A stretch of 64,000 nucleotides of DNA from Microbacterium ureisolvens (GCF_019511645.1 NZ_JAEUAX010000002.1:310001-374000); one strand, 5' to 3'; counted from the stretch's first letter, positions 53,061 through 62,208 are shown. Program-made: numbers and translations. The notes: a model not told the origin generated them from the sequence alone.

Positions 53061-54059
53061 CTAGAGAATCGCGACGGGGTTGATCGGCGAGCCGACCGCC
53101 CCGGTGATGGGCAGCGGCGCCGCCGACAGCAGGAAATCCCACCGTCCACGCGCCGCACACGCGTCGGCGAGCGAGTCGAGATTCCACATCTCGCCGATCG
53201 TGAGTCCCATGTTCGGGATCACGACCTGGTGCAGCGGCTGGAACGCCGCAGCGTCGAACTCGTTGGGGCGCACCTCGAACCCCCATGTGTCGGTGGCGAT
53301 GGCGGCGATCTCGGTGCGGTGCAGCCAGCCCGCCGTCGTGAGCGACAGCCCGGGGGCGGGGCCGCCGGCGTAGTCGCCCCAGCCGTCGCGGCGGGTGCGC
53401 GCGTACTGGCCGGTGCGCACCAGCACGATGTCGCCGCGGCCGACGCGGCTCGAGGGGCCCTGCGCGGCGATGGTCGCCTCGAGGTCGGCGACGGTGATCG
53501 CGTAACCGTCGGCGAGTTCGCCGGTGTCGGGCGCCAGGTGACGCCCCACGTCGAGCAGCACACCGCGCGAGACGATGACGGATGCCGCGTGCTCGATGCC
53601 CGTGACGAGGTCGCCGTCGCTCGTGACGACGTCGCCCGCGCGCCGGCCGTTCCACGCGTTGCCGTGGTCGAAGATGTGACCGAGCCCGTCCCACTGGGTG
53701 GAGCACTGCAGCGGCATCGCGATCACGTCGTCGGCGCCGCCGATGCCGTGCGGGAAGCCCTGGTTGCCCCGCTCGGCGTCGGTGCCGGTGTCGGTCATGG
53801 TGTGCACCGGATTGGTGCGCCGGCGCCACCCCTTCTGCGGGCCGTCCGTGTCGAACGCCTGCGCGAGGGAGATCACCTCGCCGTGCTGCACGAGGGCGGC
53901 GGCCTCGACCCGTTTGGCGGCGTCGATGAAGTTCAGCGTGCCGAGCACGTCGTCGTCGCCCCACCGGCCCCAGTTGCGGAAGGCCTCGGCGCGCGCGGCG
54001 ATCTCGCCCGCCGGGTCGGCGCGGTCGAGGTCGGCCGGGTTCTCGCTCGGCCCGCTCAC
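53061..54059 (-). CDS. cyclase family protein (metal-dependent hydrolase)
   Basis: A 332-residue cyclase/kynurenine-formamidase-like protein of the long type: FRNWGRWGDDDVLGTLNFI, VISLAQAFDTDGPQKG, MPLQCSTQWDGLGHIFDHGNAWNG (metal-site region with QWDGLGH), IVLVRTGQYAR and AIATDTWGFEVRP. Members of this type occur in aromatic catabolic operons and hydrolyse cyclic or amide-like intermediates. GTG start overlapping the preceding FAH stop by four bases. Confidence 0.88.
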   Translation of the reverse strand: MSGPSENPADLDRADPAGEIAARAEAFRNWGRWGDDDVLGTLNFIDAAKRVEAAALVQHGEVISLAQAFDTDGPQKGWRRRTNPVHTMTDTGTDAERGNQGFPHGIGGADDVIAMPLQCSTQWDGLGHIFDHGNAWNGRRAGDVVTSDGDLVTGIEHAASVIVSRGVLLDVGRHLAPDTGELADGYAITVADLEATIAAQGPSSRVGRGDIVLVRTGQYARTRRDGWGDYAGGPAPGLSLTTAGWLHRTEIAAIATDTWGFEVRPNEFDAAAFQPLHQVVIPNMGLTIGEMWNLDSLADACAARGRWDFLLSAAPLPITGAVGSPINPVAIL

Positions 54060-55033
54060 GCGGCCGCCCCTTCCGCGACGCAGCGGACCACCTGGGTGCC
54101 CAGGCCCTGGATCGTGCCGGTCATGACGTCGCCGTCGCGGAGGAACCGCTTCCAGTGCTGGCCGTTGCCCGCAGGGCTCCCGGTGAGGAGGATGTCGCCG
54201 GGAAGGAGCGGCATCGTCTGCGACGCCCCGGAGACGAGCGCGGGGATGTCGAACAGCAGGTCGCTGGTCGAGGCATCCTGCATCACATCGCCGTTGAGTT
54301 CCAGGCGCACGTTCAGCTGCGATCCGTCGACGAACGGCGCGGGCACGAGGAACGGCCCGGTCGGCAGGAACCCGGGGGCGTTCTTGGAGCGGTACCAGTC
54401 GGTGCCGATCTCCTTCATGTCCTTGCGGAAGACCAGGTCGCGCGTCGTCACGTCGTTCACGATCGTGTACCCGGCGACGTGGCTCAAGGCCTCCTCCCGC
54501 GAGACGCGGAAGGCCTCGCGGCCGATGACGACGGCGAGCTCGAGCTCCCAGTCGTGCACGTCGCTGTAGCCGGGCAGCGTCAGCGCCACGTCGTCGCCGA
54601 CGACGCACGCGGGAAGGCCGATGAAGAAGTACGGCTCGCCGTTCGCCTTGCGCTCGTCCATCATCCTTGCGGCGAACTCGCGGGCCTCCTCGGGAGTGCG
54701 GTCGGAGTTCTGCGTCAGCCCGGCGGCCACGAGCTCGATGACGTGCTGACGGTAGTTCGCACCCGTCTGCAGCACCTGGCGGGGCTCGACCGGAGCCGTC
54801 AGCGTGACGTCGGCCAGCGGCATCCATCCGCCGTCCGACTCGGCGAGCGCGCCCAGGCGGTCCCAATCGGGTGCGGCGAGGAAGGCGTTGAGGTCGGCGG
54901 CGCCCAGCTCGTCGGCGCCGAGCGGACGGATGCGGCCCCCCGCGACGAGGCCCAGGCGCGCGGCGGCGCCCTCGCGGTACCGGACGAGGGCGTAGGGGGC
55001 GTCGAAGCCGGCGGTCGGATCGTGGTGCGTCAT
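54056..55033 (-). CDS. fumarylacetoacetate hydrolase family protein
   Basis: A 325-residue FAH protein: LTAPVEPRQVLQTGANYRQHV, DWELELAVVIG (metal site), GYTIVNDVTTRDLVFR, GPFLVPAPFVDGSQL, LPGDILLTGSP and GDVMTGTIQGLGTQ, as in 2-hydroxyhepta-2,4-diene-1,7-dioate isomerase/hydratase-type enzymes. It follows the dioxygenase gene after an intergenic hairpin. It and the later FAH gene share only family features, so they probably act on successive intermediates. Confidence 0.88.
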   Translation of the reverse strand: MTHHDPTAGFDAPYALVRYREGAAARLGLVAGGRIRPLGADELGAADLNAFLAAPDWDRLGALAESDGGWMPLADVTLTAPVEPRQVLQTGANYRQHVIELVAAGLTQNSDRTPEEAREFAARMMDERKANGEPYFFIGLPACVVGDDVALTLPGYSDVHDWELELAVVIGREAFRVSREEALSHVAGYTIVNDVTTRDLVFRKDMKEIGTDWYRSKNAPGFLPTGPFLVPAPFVDGSQLNVRLELNGDVMQDASTSDLLFDIPALVSGASQTMPLLPGDILLTGSPAGNGQHWKRFLRDGDVMTGTIQGLGTQVVRCVAEGAAA

Positions 55034-55067
55034 AGAGGTCTCTCGCTCTCCTTCGTGCGAAATGGTG

Positions 55068-55101
55068 CGGCCAGGAGCGGGATCGGCTCCGCTCCTGGCC
55101 G
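55068..55101 (-). terminator. 13-bp perfect hairpin inside the meta-cleavage operon
   Basis: CGGCCAGGAGCGG (55068-55080) pairs with CCGCTCCTGGCCG (55089-55101), loop 8 bases, directly after the dioxygenase stop. It may be a partial terminator or an mRNA stabiliser that leaves the first gene expressed above the rest. Confidence 0.7.
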
Positions 55102-55107
55102 TGTCTG

Positions 55108-56127
55108 TCAGCCCTGGCCGTGCTTGGCGTACGGGTTCAGCAGGGCGTCCTTGATCTCGTCGGGCACGCCCTCCTCCGTCGCCGACGGTCCGTCGGCGGG
55201 CGGGAACGACTCCGTCATCGACATCGGCATCACGCTGTTGCGGTAGAAGTTGTTCGATCCCTGGGACGGCTTCCACGTGTTGGCCTCCCAGTCGGGCACG
55301 TAGTTGCGGTACCCGCCGGTGTTGAGCTCGATGCGCAGGCTCGAGGGCTCGCGGTAGTAGAGGAAGTTCTGCTCGCCGATGCCGTGGATCGAGGGACCGT
55401 ACTCGATCGGGTAGCCGTTCTCGCCCAGGATGTCGGCGGCGATCAGCAGCTCTTCGCGGGTGTCGACCCAGAACGCGTAGTGGTTCACGCGGCCGGCGCG
55501 GGTCGACCCGTCGAGGACGACGCCGAGGTCGTGCGACTTCTCGTTCGTGGTGAGCACGGAGAAGACCGAGATGGGCGCCTCGTCGAGCACGGTGCGGGCC
55601 ATGAAGCGGAAGCCGAGCACGTCGACGTACCACTTGACGAACCCGTCGACGTCGCTGGTCGCGATCGTGACGTGGTCGAGCTGACGCGGGGCGCCGGCCA
55701 CCTTGCTGCGCCGCGAGGGTCGGTCGGGGTAGATCGATGCGGCGTCGCCCTCGGTGTCGTGGTGGCGGGTGACATCCCAGTGGAGCGTCAGCGTGTGGCC
55801 CCACGGGCCGGTGAAGCGGTAGGCGCGACCGATCTTGTGGACGTCGATCCACTCGCCCTGGACGCCCGCGGCCTCGACGCGCTGCGCGGCCTCCTCGAGC
55901 GCCTCGGGGCTCGAGGTGCGCCATGCGGCGGTCACGAGACCGGGCTCGTCGCCCGGCACGACCACGAGGGAGTAGGCGTAGTAGTCGCCCCAGCAGCGGA
56001 GGTAGACGGCGCCGTCGACGCGGTCGACCACCGTGAGGCCGACCTGGTTGACGTAGAAGTCGACGGATGCCTCGACATCCGGCGACGTGATGGCCACATA
56101 CGACAGATGCGACAGAAGCTTGATCAT
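55108..56127 (-). CDS. extradiol (catechol 2,3-dioxygenase-type) ring-cleavage dioxygenase
   Basis: A 339-residue two-domain VOC protein. Each domain has the beta-alpha-beta-beta-beta fold (HLSYVAITSPDVEASVDFYVNQVG; LDHVTIATSDVDGFVKWYVDVLGFR). The C-terminal domain keeps the iron ligands His152 (LDHVTI), His216 (VNHYAFW) and Glu267 (LRIELNT), and a Tyr (NFLYYREP) suits the extradiol site. It opens an aromatic diol ring next to the hydroxyls. It is the first gene of the operon. ATG 56127 has AAAGGA six bases upstream; ATG 56130 is three bases earlier. A region with promoter-like AT content lies at 56131-56230. Confidence 0.88.
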   Translation of the reverse strand: MIKLLSHLSYVAITSPDVEASVDFYVNQVGLTVVDRVDGAVYLRCWGDYYAYSLVVVPGDEPGLVTAAWRTSSPEALEEAAQRVEAAGVQGEWIDVHKIGRAYRFTGPWGHTLTLHWDVTRHHDTEGDAASIYPDRPSRRSKVAGAPRQLDHVTIATSDVDGFVKWYVDVLGFRFMARTVLDEAPISVFSVLTTNEKSHDLGVVLDGSTRAGRVNHYAFWVDTREELLIAADILGENGYPIEYGPSIHGIGEQNFLYYREPSSLRIELNTGGYRNYVPDWEANTWKPSQGSNNFYRNSVMPMSMTESFPPADGPSATEEGVPDEIKDALLNPYAKHGQG

Positions 56128-56233
56128 CATCGATCCTTTTCGGTGATTCATGGGGGTGATCCCGTCACCCACTTTCGCCGAAGTCAGGCATATCGAGGAA
56201 TCCCATATCGGCTATCTTTCAGATCACCGATGT

Positions 56234-57010
56234 TTATGCGGTCGGCGCCGAGAGCAGTGCCTCCGCGAGTGCGGTGTCATGGCGCAGATCCGCGAGATCG
56301 AAGGGCCGCTCGGCCGTGCGCACCGCCGTGATCGCGCGGCGCAGCGCGACCCGCTCGGAGCTCTCGAAGCGCGCAGGCAGGATGCTTCGGCCCTCGGCAT
56401 CCGTGATCACCAGGGCGGTGTCGAGATCGGCGTCGACTTCGACGCGCACCTCGGCGATCGTCGTGATCCGCACGCGGCCGAGGGACGGCGCGCCGGGCTG
56501 CGGGGCGGCGACGATCGACACCGCCGCGCCGTGCTCGGTTTCGAGAAGACCCAGCACCCGGCCGCCCCAGGATTCGCCCGCGCGGAGGGTGAGCGGACCG
56601 CCCGCGAGGACCCGCGCCCAGCCGATCGCGTCGCGCAGGGCCACGGCGAGCGTGAGATCCGGCGCATGGCACTCGACGGCGAGTGCTCCGGCAGCCGGCA
56701 CGCCCTCGAACGCGCCGCCGATGGCGGCGACCACGTCAGCACGGAGCAGGGGGCGCTCGAGGACCACGGGGGTCGCATCGGCGACGGAGGCGAGCGCATC
56801 CAGTGCTTCGACCGGAGCGGCAGCGGGCTGGGCGACCACGACGGCAGCGGCGCCACCGGCAGATGCGTCGGCGGCAGCCTGCCACCACGCGCGGACGCCG
56901 GCGACGACCGCGACGGCCCCGTCGCCATCGCGGCTCGCGACGGCGCTGGCGGGCAGCTCGGCCACCGCGACGCGGTATGGGGCGAGGTCGGTGCGGACGG
57001 GTGTCGTCAT
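56234..57010 (-). CDS. degenerate Gfo/Idh-like companion protein
   Basis: A 258-residue, Ala/Val-rich protein. It has the outline of a Gfo/Idh oxidoreductase (TPVVLERPLLRADVV takes the place of the EKPL motif, RDAIGWARVLAGGP follows), but it has no GxGxxG Rossmann loop and is about 80 residues shorter than the family. It overlaps the true Gfo/Idh gene by ATGA, so it may be a non-catalytic partner subunit or a decaying duplicate. No other family recognised. Confidence 0.5.
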   Translation of the reverse strand: MTTPVRTDLAPYRVAVAELPASAVASRDGDGAVAVVAGVRAWWQAAADASAGGAAAVVVAQPAAAPVEALDALASVADATPVVLERPLLRADVVAAIGGAFEGVPAAGALAVECHAPDLTLAVALRDAIGWARVLAGGPLTLRAGESWGGRVLGLLETEHGAAVSIVAAPQPGAPSLGRVRITTIAEVRVEVDADLDTALVITDAEGRSILPARFESSERVALRRAITAVRTAERPFDLADLRHDTALAEALLSAPTA

Positions 57011-58041
57011 GATGCGGCTCCGATCAGCGACGCCGCCGCCTGCGCCAGCTGCAGTGCGTAGCGGGCGTCATCGAGCAGCTCGTCGTACTCCACCGGGAGG
57101 CCGGCATCCAGGAGCTCCGCGAGGGCGCGCCACTCCGCGACGTACCCGTCGCCGGGGTCGTGCGCGTAGATCGTGTCGCGCCCGTCGGCGGCGCGCACCC
57201 GCACGCGCGCTCCGCCCGCGTGCACGAACGGCGGCGGGAAGCTGACGTCCAGCCGATCGGCGGTGGTTGCCACCGCGATGCGCCACAGCGTGTCGGCGCC
57301 GTCCGGGAGCATCACCGTCGTCAGCTGCACGGGCACGCCGCTCGCGACGAAGCCGACGGCGTACCCGAGCGGGGGCAGCGCCCGCGCGAAGACGACGCGC
57401 TCGAAGCGCGGCGCGAGGTCGCGCACGAGCGGCAGGTCGTGGATCGCGAGACCTGTGAGGAGCTGACGCACGACGCCGGCCGCCACCTCGGGGCGGGTGA
57501 GGTCGGGAAGGCCCCGCGCTGCGACCGGCGACCCGGGCAGTTCGGTCACGAGCTCGTGGTACCGGGTGTTGGGCGGCAGCGCGAGCGTGACGGAGATCGA
57601 CACGACCGGCCCTCCCGACGCGGTGAGGTGATGCTTGGCCCGGCCCCAAGCCGGGTCGAAGTAGTGGTTGGTGCCCACGATGAGCGGCACGCCGGCGCGG
57701 CGGCACGCCTCGATGGCCTGCTCCGCCTCGGCGACCGTCGTGCCGATCGGCTTCTCGCAGAACACCGCGCGCTTGCCGGCGCCGACGGCTTCGATGATCT
57801 GCGCCGCGTGATGGGCGGGCGGGCTGCAGATCGCAACGACGTCGACGGCGGGATCTGCCATGATCGCCTCCGTGCCGCTCGACGCCCGGGCACCGACGCG
57901 GGCCGCCAGGGCGGCCGACCTGCCGCTGCCGCCGTCGGCGACATGCACGACGCGGAAGGCATCGGCCAGGCGCTCGAGGGTCGGCAGGTGCAGCGCCGCC
58001 ACACCGGGACCGGCACCGATGATGCCCACTCCATGCGTCAT
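57007..58041 (-). CDS. Gfo/Idh/MocA family oxidoreductase
   Basis: A 344-residue NAD(P) dehydrogenase. Rossmann GIIGAGPGVAALHLP, then VDVVAICSPPAHHAAQ, catalytic EKP motif in AVFCEKPIG, and VGTNHYFDPAWG. The family oxidises sugars, inositols and keto-glycosides; DgpA of the puerarin pathway belongs to it. SD GAGGAGG precedes the ATG. It is divergent from the ROK regulator. Confidence 0.87.
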   Translation of the reverse strand: MTHGVGIIGAGPGVAALHLPTLERLADAFRVVHVADGGSGRSAALAARVGARASSGTEAIMADPAVDVVAICSPPAHHAAQIIEAVGAGKRAVFCEKPIGTTVAEAEQAIEACRRAGVPLIVGTNHYFDPAWGRAKHHLTASGGPVVSISVTLALPPNTRYHELVTELPGSPVAARGLPDLTRPEVAAGVVRQLLTGLAIHDLPLVRDLAPRFERVVFARALPPLGYAVGFVASGVPVQLTTVMLPDGADTLWRIAVATTADRLDVSFPPPFVHAGGARVRVRAADGRDTIYAHDPGDGYVAEWRALAELLDAGLPVEYDELLDDARYALQLAQAAASLIGAAS

Positions 58042-58084
58042 TGACGCCTCCTCACTTCGGCTGGAAGCGTACCTAAGTCTGAAG

Positions 58085-58095
58085 TAGTTTGACTA
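58085..58095. promoter_or_regulatory. candidate ROK operator TAGT-TTG-ACTA
   Basis: A small inverted repeat in the 105-base gap between the divergent Gfo/Idh and ROK genes. A GATGC/GCATC repeat (58100-58104, 58113-58117) follows it. It lies where the repressor could control both genes. Confidence 0.4.
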
Positions 58096-58146
58096 TAGAG
58101 ATGCCGATTTTCGCATCTGCGGCGCCTTGTTATGTAAGAATCGACC

Positions 58147-59424
58147 ATGGCCAGGGAGTCCACGCTGCGGTTCGGCGCACAGACCGACGAAATGACGAGC
58201 CTTCTGCGCATCGTCAACATGGTTCGCACCGGCGAGGCAGCGACGCGTCCCGAGATCGGCCGCGTGACCGGACTCGGCCGCGGCGTCGTGACGCAGCGCG
58301 TCGACCATGCGATCGAGATGGGCTATCTGGCCGACGGCGAGTTCGGCCCCTCGTCCGGGGGCCGCGCGCCGCGCACGCTCCGGTTCCGAGGCGACGCCGG
58401 TCGCATCGTCGTCTGCGCGCTCGGCGCCCTCCACATCCACGTCGGGGTCGCCCTCCTCGACGGCGACGTGATCGACCACGAGCATTCGCCGTGGGACATC
58501 GCCCGCGGCCCCGCGGAGACGCTCGACAAGGCCCTCAGCATGATCGACGAGGTTCTCGCCCGCACGCCCGAGCTGCCGGTCTGGGGCATCGGCGTCGGTG
58601 TGCCCGGCCCGGTGGACTTCGACAGCGGCCGCCCGGTCGCGCCGCCCATCATGCCGGGCTGGAACGGCTTCGACGTGCGACGCCGATTCGAGCAGCGCTA
58701 CGACGCACCCGTGTGGGTGGACAACGACGTGAACCTCCTCACGTTCGGCGAGCGCGCCCGCCGCGACGATGACCACCTCGACCTCATCTACTGCAAGATC
58801 GGCTCCGGCATCGGTGCCGGGCTCCTCTCGCACGGCCGCATCCATCGCGGGGTCAACGGCGCAGCGGGAGACATCGGCCACGTGCGGGTGCGCGATTCGG
58901 AGGCCCTCTGCCGCTGCGGCAAGATCGGATGCCTCGAAGCCGTCGCCGGCGGATGGGCGATGATCCGCGATGCCCTCGCCGAGATCGAGGCGGGCGCCAC
59001 GGGCGTGCTCACGGCCGCCGTCACCGAGGGCGAAGAGCTGACACCCGAGCGCATCTCGCTGGCCGCCGAGAACGGCGACGCCCTCGCCATCCGGCTCGTG
59101 CAGCGCTCGGCCCGCGTCGTGGGCGAGTCGATCGCCGCGCTCGTCAACATGTTCAACCCGTCGGTCATCGTGATCGGCGGCGCCATGGCCGGTGCCGGCG
59201 AGCTGCTCTTGGCAGAGGTGCGCCAGCGCGTGTACGAGCTGTCGCTCCCCCTCGCGACGCGCGACCTCACGATCTCCCAATCCGTCAACGACCCGCGCGA
59301 GCCTCTCCGGGGCGGCGTCGAGATGGTGCGGGAGCAGCTCTTCGAGGTCACCTTCCCGCGATGGTTCGGCGATGGACGCCCCTCCGTCGTCGCGATCCGC
59401 GGCACGGTCGACGCGGCAGCGTGA
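58147..59424 (+). CDS. ROK family transcriptional repressor (NagC/XylR type)
   Basis: A 425-residue regulator. N-terminal winged helix-turn-helix (TSLLRIVNMVRTGEAATRPEIGRVTGLGRGVVTQRVDHAIEMGYL), then a ROK sugar-kinase-like fold: WGIGVGVPGPVDF, VWVDNDVNLLTFGE, CKIGSGIGAGLLSHGRIHRGVNGAAGDIGHVRV, and the zinc motif CRCGKIGCLE. It senses a sugar and probably controls the divergent dehydrogenases and the downstream TIM-barrel fusion gene. The GGAGA-like site is weak; a TATGTA precedes the ATG. Confidence 0.88.
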   Translation: MARESTLRFGAQTDEMTSLLRIVNMVRTGEAATRPEIGRVTGLGRGVVTQRVDHAIEMGYLADGEFGPSSGGRAPRTLRFRGDAGRIVVCALGALHIHVGVALLDGDVIDHEHSPWDIARGPAETLDKALSMIDEVLARTPELPVWGIGVGVPGPVDFDSGRPVAPPIMPGWNGFDVRRRFEQRYDAPVWVDNDVNLLTFGERARRDDDHLDLIYCKIGSGIGAGLLSHGRIHRGVNGAAGDIGHVRVRDSEALCRCGKIGCLEAVAGGWAMIRDALAEIEAGATGVLTAAVTEGEELTPERISLAAENGDALAIRLVQRSARVVGESIAALVNMFNPSVIVIGGAMAGAGELLLAEVRQRVYELSLPLATRDLTISQSVNDPREPLRGGVEMVREQLFEVTFPRWFGDGRPSVVAIRGTVDAAA

Positions 59425-59453
59425 GCTGAGCGGCGCACACCCTCGGAAACTTC

Positions 59454-59482
59454 TTACGAAAGTAGACAAAAGCGTGTAGCTT
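59454..59482 (+). promoter_or_regulatory. promoter: -35 TTACGA, 17-base spacer, -10 TAGCTT
   Basis: Ends 49 bases before the ATG at 59532. ACTT..AAGT arms flank the -35 box (59448-59463), and AAAGTAGACAAAAG overlaps the spacer, resembling a CTAATACAAAAGG stretch upstream of the solute-binding gene at 63421-63444. Confidence 0.55.
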
Positions 59483-59531
59483 CCCGTCTGAAGCCGCTTC
59501 GTCGGCTCCGACACGAGGGAGTGAACACACC

Positions 59532-60971
59532 ATGGCGTTGCCGCTGCTGCTGGACGATGCGCTCGTCGCGACCGACTCCGGGTTCGCCCTGCGGGTGAGT
59601 CTTCCGTGGATCCGATCGATGCCTCTTGCCGCCGTCACCGATCTCTCGGTGCGCGTCGACGGCTCCCCCGCTGCCGTCACGATCCGGCTCGAGGGCCGCG
59701 ACGTCGAACCCCGAGCCCTCGCCGCCGAGCAAGGGTGGTGGTTCATCCAGGACCGCCTCGAACTGCGCGGAGAACGGATGCTGCCTCCCGGCGCCCACGA
59801 CGTCTCGGTGTCGTTCGAGCTCGTGGTGCCGTACCTGCAGGCCGGGCCGACCGGCCCCCTCACCCTGCCGTTCCGCGCCGAGCGTGCGCTCGGGCTCGGG
59901 GACACGGCATCCCCCCGCCCGCACCGCACCGCCGGGCAGTCGACGGTTCGCGAGCCGGAAGCGGCGCGGCAGGGCGATGCCGGCGACTGGACGATCTCGG
60001 CGAGCGCCTTCAACTGGACGCCCGAGGTGATCCGCGCCGAACGGCCCGCCGCCGACATCGCGGTCGGCATCGCGGCGGACGGCGTGGCGTCGACGATCGA
60101 GGTCGAGGCCGGCCAGGTGTGGCGCTCCTTCCCGGAGCCGTCGGACGCAGAGGTCGATGCCTTCCGTGAGCGCCTGGCGGCGGCGGGAGGAGCGGTGTCG
60201 ATCGTCGGTGCGAGCCTCGACGACTGGGCCTCCCCCACGCGCCGGCGCACCGAGGAGGAGCGGCTCGCCTTCCTCGTGCCGCAGCTGCGCGCGGCCGCGC
60301 GCGCGGGAGCGCGAGGCGTCCGTGTGCCGTTCGGCCAGCCCGGACCCGAGCTGCTGCGACTCGCTCAGCCGGTGCTCGACGAGCTGGGCGTGGTGCTCTA
60401 CGAAGAGATCCAGGGGCAGCAGACGCTCGACGTGCCCGCTGTCGCGGCGAACCTCGAGCAGCTGGTGCAGCTGGATGATCCCCGCATCCGCGTTCTGATC
60501 GACATCAGCATGCTCATGCCCGCGCTGCCGCCCTCGTACCTCGAAGAGCTGCGCCGCGGCGGCGTCGACGAGGAGCTGGTCCGGCGCCTGGAGACCGAGT
60601 GGCGCGCACCCGAGACCCACCGGGCCGTGATCGAGACGCTCCGCGAAGGCCGCGTCCCGCCCGCGGTGCACACGCTCTTCATGAACCTGCTCGTGCGGTT
60701 CGGGCGCTCGGACATCGCCGAGCTCGAGCCGCTGCTCCCGCTCACGTCGGGGGTGCACCTCAAGTTCTGGGACCTCGACGACACCGACGGACGCGTGTCA
60801 CGCCCCATCGGCGACATCGGTGCGGCGCTGCGGCGCACCGGCTTCGCGGGCACCCTCACCAGCGAGTGGGGCGGCCACGAGTGGCTCGACGCCGACCCTG
60901 CGACGACGACCCGCTCACACCTCGACCTCGCGCGCCGCGCGCTGGCCGCGGCATCCGTTGCGGCACGCTGA
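59532..60971 (+). CDS. fusion of a C-glycoside deglycosidase beta-like (DUF6379) domain and a xylose-isomerase-like TIM barrel
   Basis: A 479-residue protein. Residues 1-120 match the DUF6379 beta domain (SGFALRVSLPWIRSMPL, WWFIQDRLELRG, LVVPYLQAGP). Residues 150-479 are a sugar phosphate isomerase/epimerase TIM barrel keeping the four metal ligands: Glu291/292 (LYEEIQG), Asp324 (LIDISM), His409 (VHLKFW) and Glu445 (TSEWGGH). In C-glycoside deglycosidases (DgpBC, CarBC) these halves are usually two subunits that cleave 3-keto-C-glycosides with a metal ion. One chain with both suggests a fused deglycosidase. The ATG follows GGGAG. Substrate and activity are inferred. Confidence 0.75.
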   Translation: MALPLLLDDALVATDSGFALRVSLPWIRSMPLAAVTDLSVRVDGSPAAVTIRLEGRDVEPRALAAEQGWWFIQDRLELRGERMLPPGAHDVSVSFELVVPYLQAGPTGPLTLPFRAERALGLGDTASPRPHRTAGQSTVREPEAARQGDAGDWTISASAFNWTPEVIRAERPAADIAVGIAADGVASTIEVEAGQVWRSFPEPSDAEVDAFRERLAAAGGAVSIVGASLDDWASPTRRRTEEERLAFLVPQLRAAARAGARGVRVPFGQPGPELLRLAQPVLDELGVVLYEEIQGQQTLDVPAVAANLEQLVQLDDPRIRVLIDISMLMPALPPSYLEELRRGGVDEELVRRLETEWRAPETHRAVIETLREGRVPPAVHTLFMNLLVRFGRSDIAELEPLLPLTSGVHLKFWDLDDTDGRVSRPIGDIGAALRRTGFAGTLTSEWGGHEWLDADPATTTRSHLDLARRALAAASVAAR

Positions 60972-60986
60972 CCCCTCCGCGCGGCG

Positions 60987-62180
60987 TCAGCTGCCGGTGG
61001 GAGTCCAGGCGCTGCCGTCGTTCGAGCTGCGCTCGACGGCATCGAGGACGCGCTGGACATGCAGGCCGTCGTCGAACGAGGGCTCCGGCTGCGTGCCCGA
61101 CGCGATCGCGGTGACGAGGTCGGCGACCTGGTGGCTGAAGCCGTGCTCGTAACCGAGCATGTGCCCCGTCGGCCACCAGGGCGCGAGATAGGGATGGTCG
61201 TGCTCGGTCACGAGGATCCGCCGGAAGCCCTGCTCGGTCTCGGGCAGTGTCGAGTCGTAGAAGCCCAGCTCGTTCAGACTCTCGAGGTCGAAGGAGATCG
61301 CGCCGAGCGAGCCGGCGATCTCGATCCGCAGGGCGTTCTTGCGCCCGGTGCGGAAGCGCGTCGCTTCGAACGATGCGAGCGCGCCGGACGAGAGCCGGCC
61401 GGTGAAGAGGGCGAGGTCGTCCACCGTCACCGCACCCCGCTCCTGACGGGCCGTTCCGGAGAGCCCCACGCCCTCGCCGAGCAGCGGGCGCTCGGTCACG
61501 ATCGTCTCGAGGATGCCCGAGACCGTCTCGACGCGCTGACCGGTGATGTACTCGGTCAGGTCGACCGCATGGGCGCCGATGTCGCCGAGGGCTCCTGAGC
61601 CCGCGCGGTCCTTCTGCATGCGCCAGGTCAGCGGCGCCTCGGCATCCATCAGCCAGTCCTGCAGATACTCGGCGCGCACCTGGCGGACGTCGCCGATGCG
61701 GCCCGCCGCGACGAGGTCTCGCGCGAACGTCGCCGCCGGCACGCGGCGGTAGGTGAAGCCCACCATCGAGCGCACGCCGCGGGCAGCGGCGCGGGACGCG
61801 GCATCCGTCATCGCCTCGGCCTCTTCGACCGTGTTCGCGAGCGGCTTCTCGCAGAGCACGTGCTTGCCCGCGTCGAGGGCCGCGATCGCGATCTCGGCGT
61901 GCGTGTCGCCCGGCGTGACGATGTCGACGAGGTCGATGTCGTCGCGGCTGATGATCTCGCGCCAGTCGGTCGCGCTCTCGCGCCAGCCCCACTTCCGGGC
62001 GGCGGCCGCCACTCCCGAGGCATCCCGTCCCACGACGACGTCCATCGACGGCGTCAGAGGCAGGTCGAAGAAGCGCGGCGCGACGCGCCAGCCCTGCGAG
62101 TGCGCGGCTCCCATGAAGCCGTACCCGATCATGGCGACGCGCAGCGGCGGAGTGCCGCCGGTGGGCTGGTGATTGGTCAA
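60987..62180 (-). CDS. Gfo/Idh/MocA family oxidoreductase
   Basis: A 397-residue dehydrogenase: VAMIGYGFMGAAHSQGW, DLVDIVTPGDTHAEIAI, catalytic EKP in HVLCEKPLANTVEEAE, GFTYRRVPA and the C-terminal sheet with GDIGAHAVDLTEYITG. Larger than the enzyme at 57007 and of a different branch, so a second step on the same sugar is likely. The start is TTG at 62180, with GAGAGGGGAC before it. It lies downstream of the solute-binding gene, past a strong hairpin. Convergent with the fusion gene, 15 bases away. Confidence 0.87.
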   Translation of the reverse strand: MTNHQPTGGTPPLRVAMIGYGFMGAAHSQGWRVAPRFFDLPLTPSMDVVVGRDASGVAAAARKWGWRESATDWREIISRDDIDLVDIVTPGDTHAEIAIAALDAGKHVLCEKPLANTVEEAEAMTDAASRAAARGVRSMVGFTYRRVPAATFARDLVAAGRIGDVRQVRAEYLQDWLMDAEAPLTWRMQKDRAGSGALGDIGAHAVDLTEYITGQRVETVSGILETIVTERPLLGEGVGLSGTARQERGAVTVDDLALFTGRLSSGALASFEATRFRTGRKNALRIEIAGSLGAISFDLESLNELGFYDSTLPETEQGFRRILVTEHDHPYLAPWWPTGHMLGYEHGFSHQVADLVTAIASGTQPEPSFDDGLHVQRVLDAVERSSNDGSAWTPTGS

Positions 62181-62208
62181 CGCGATGTCCCCTCTCGGAA
62201 CCGGGAGA

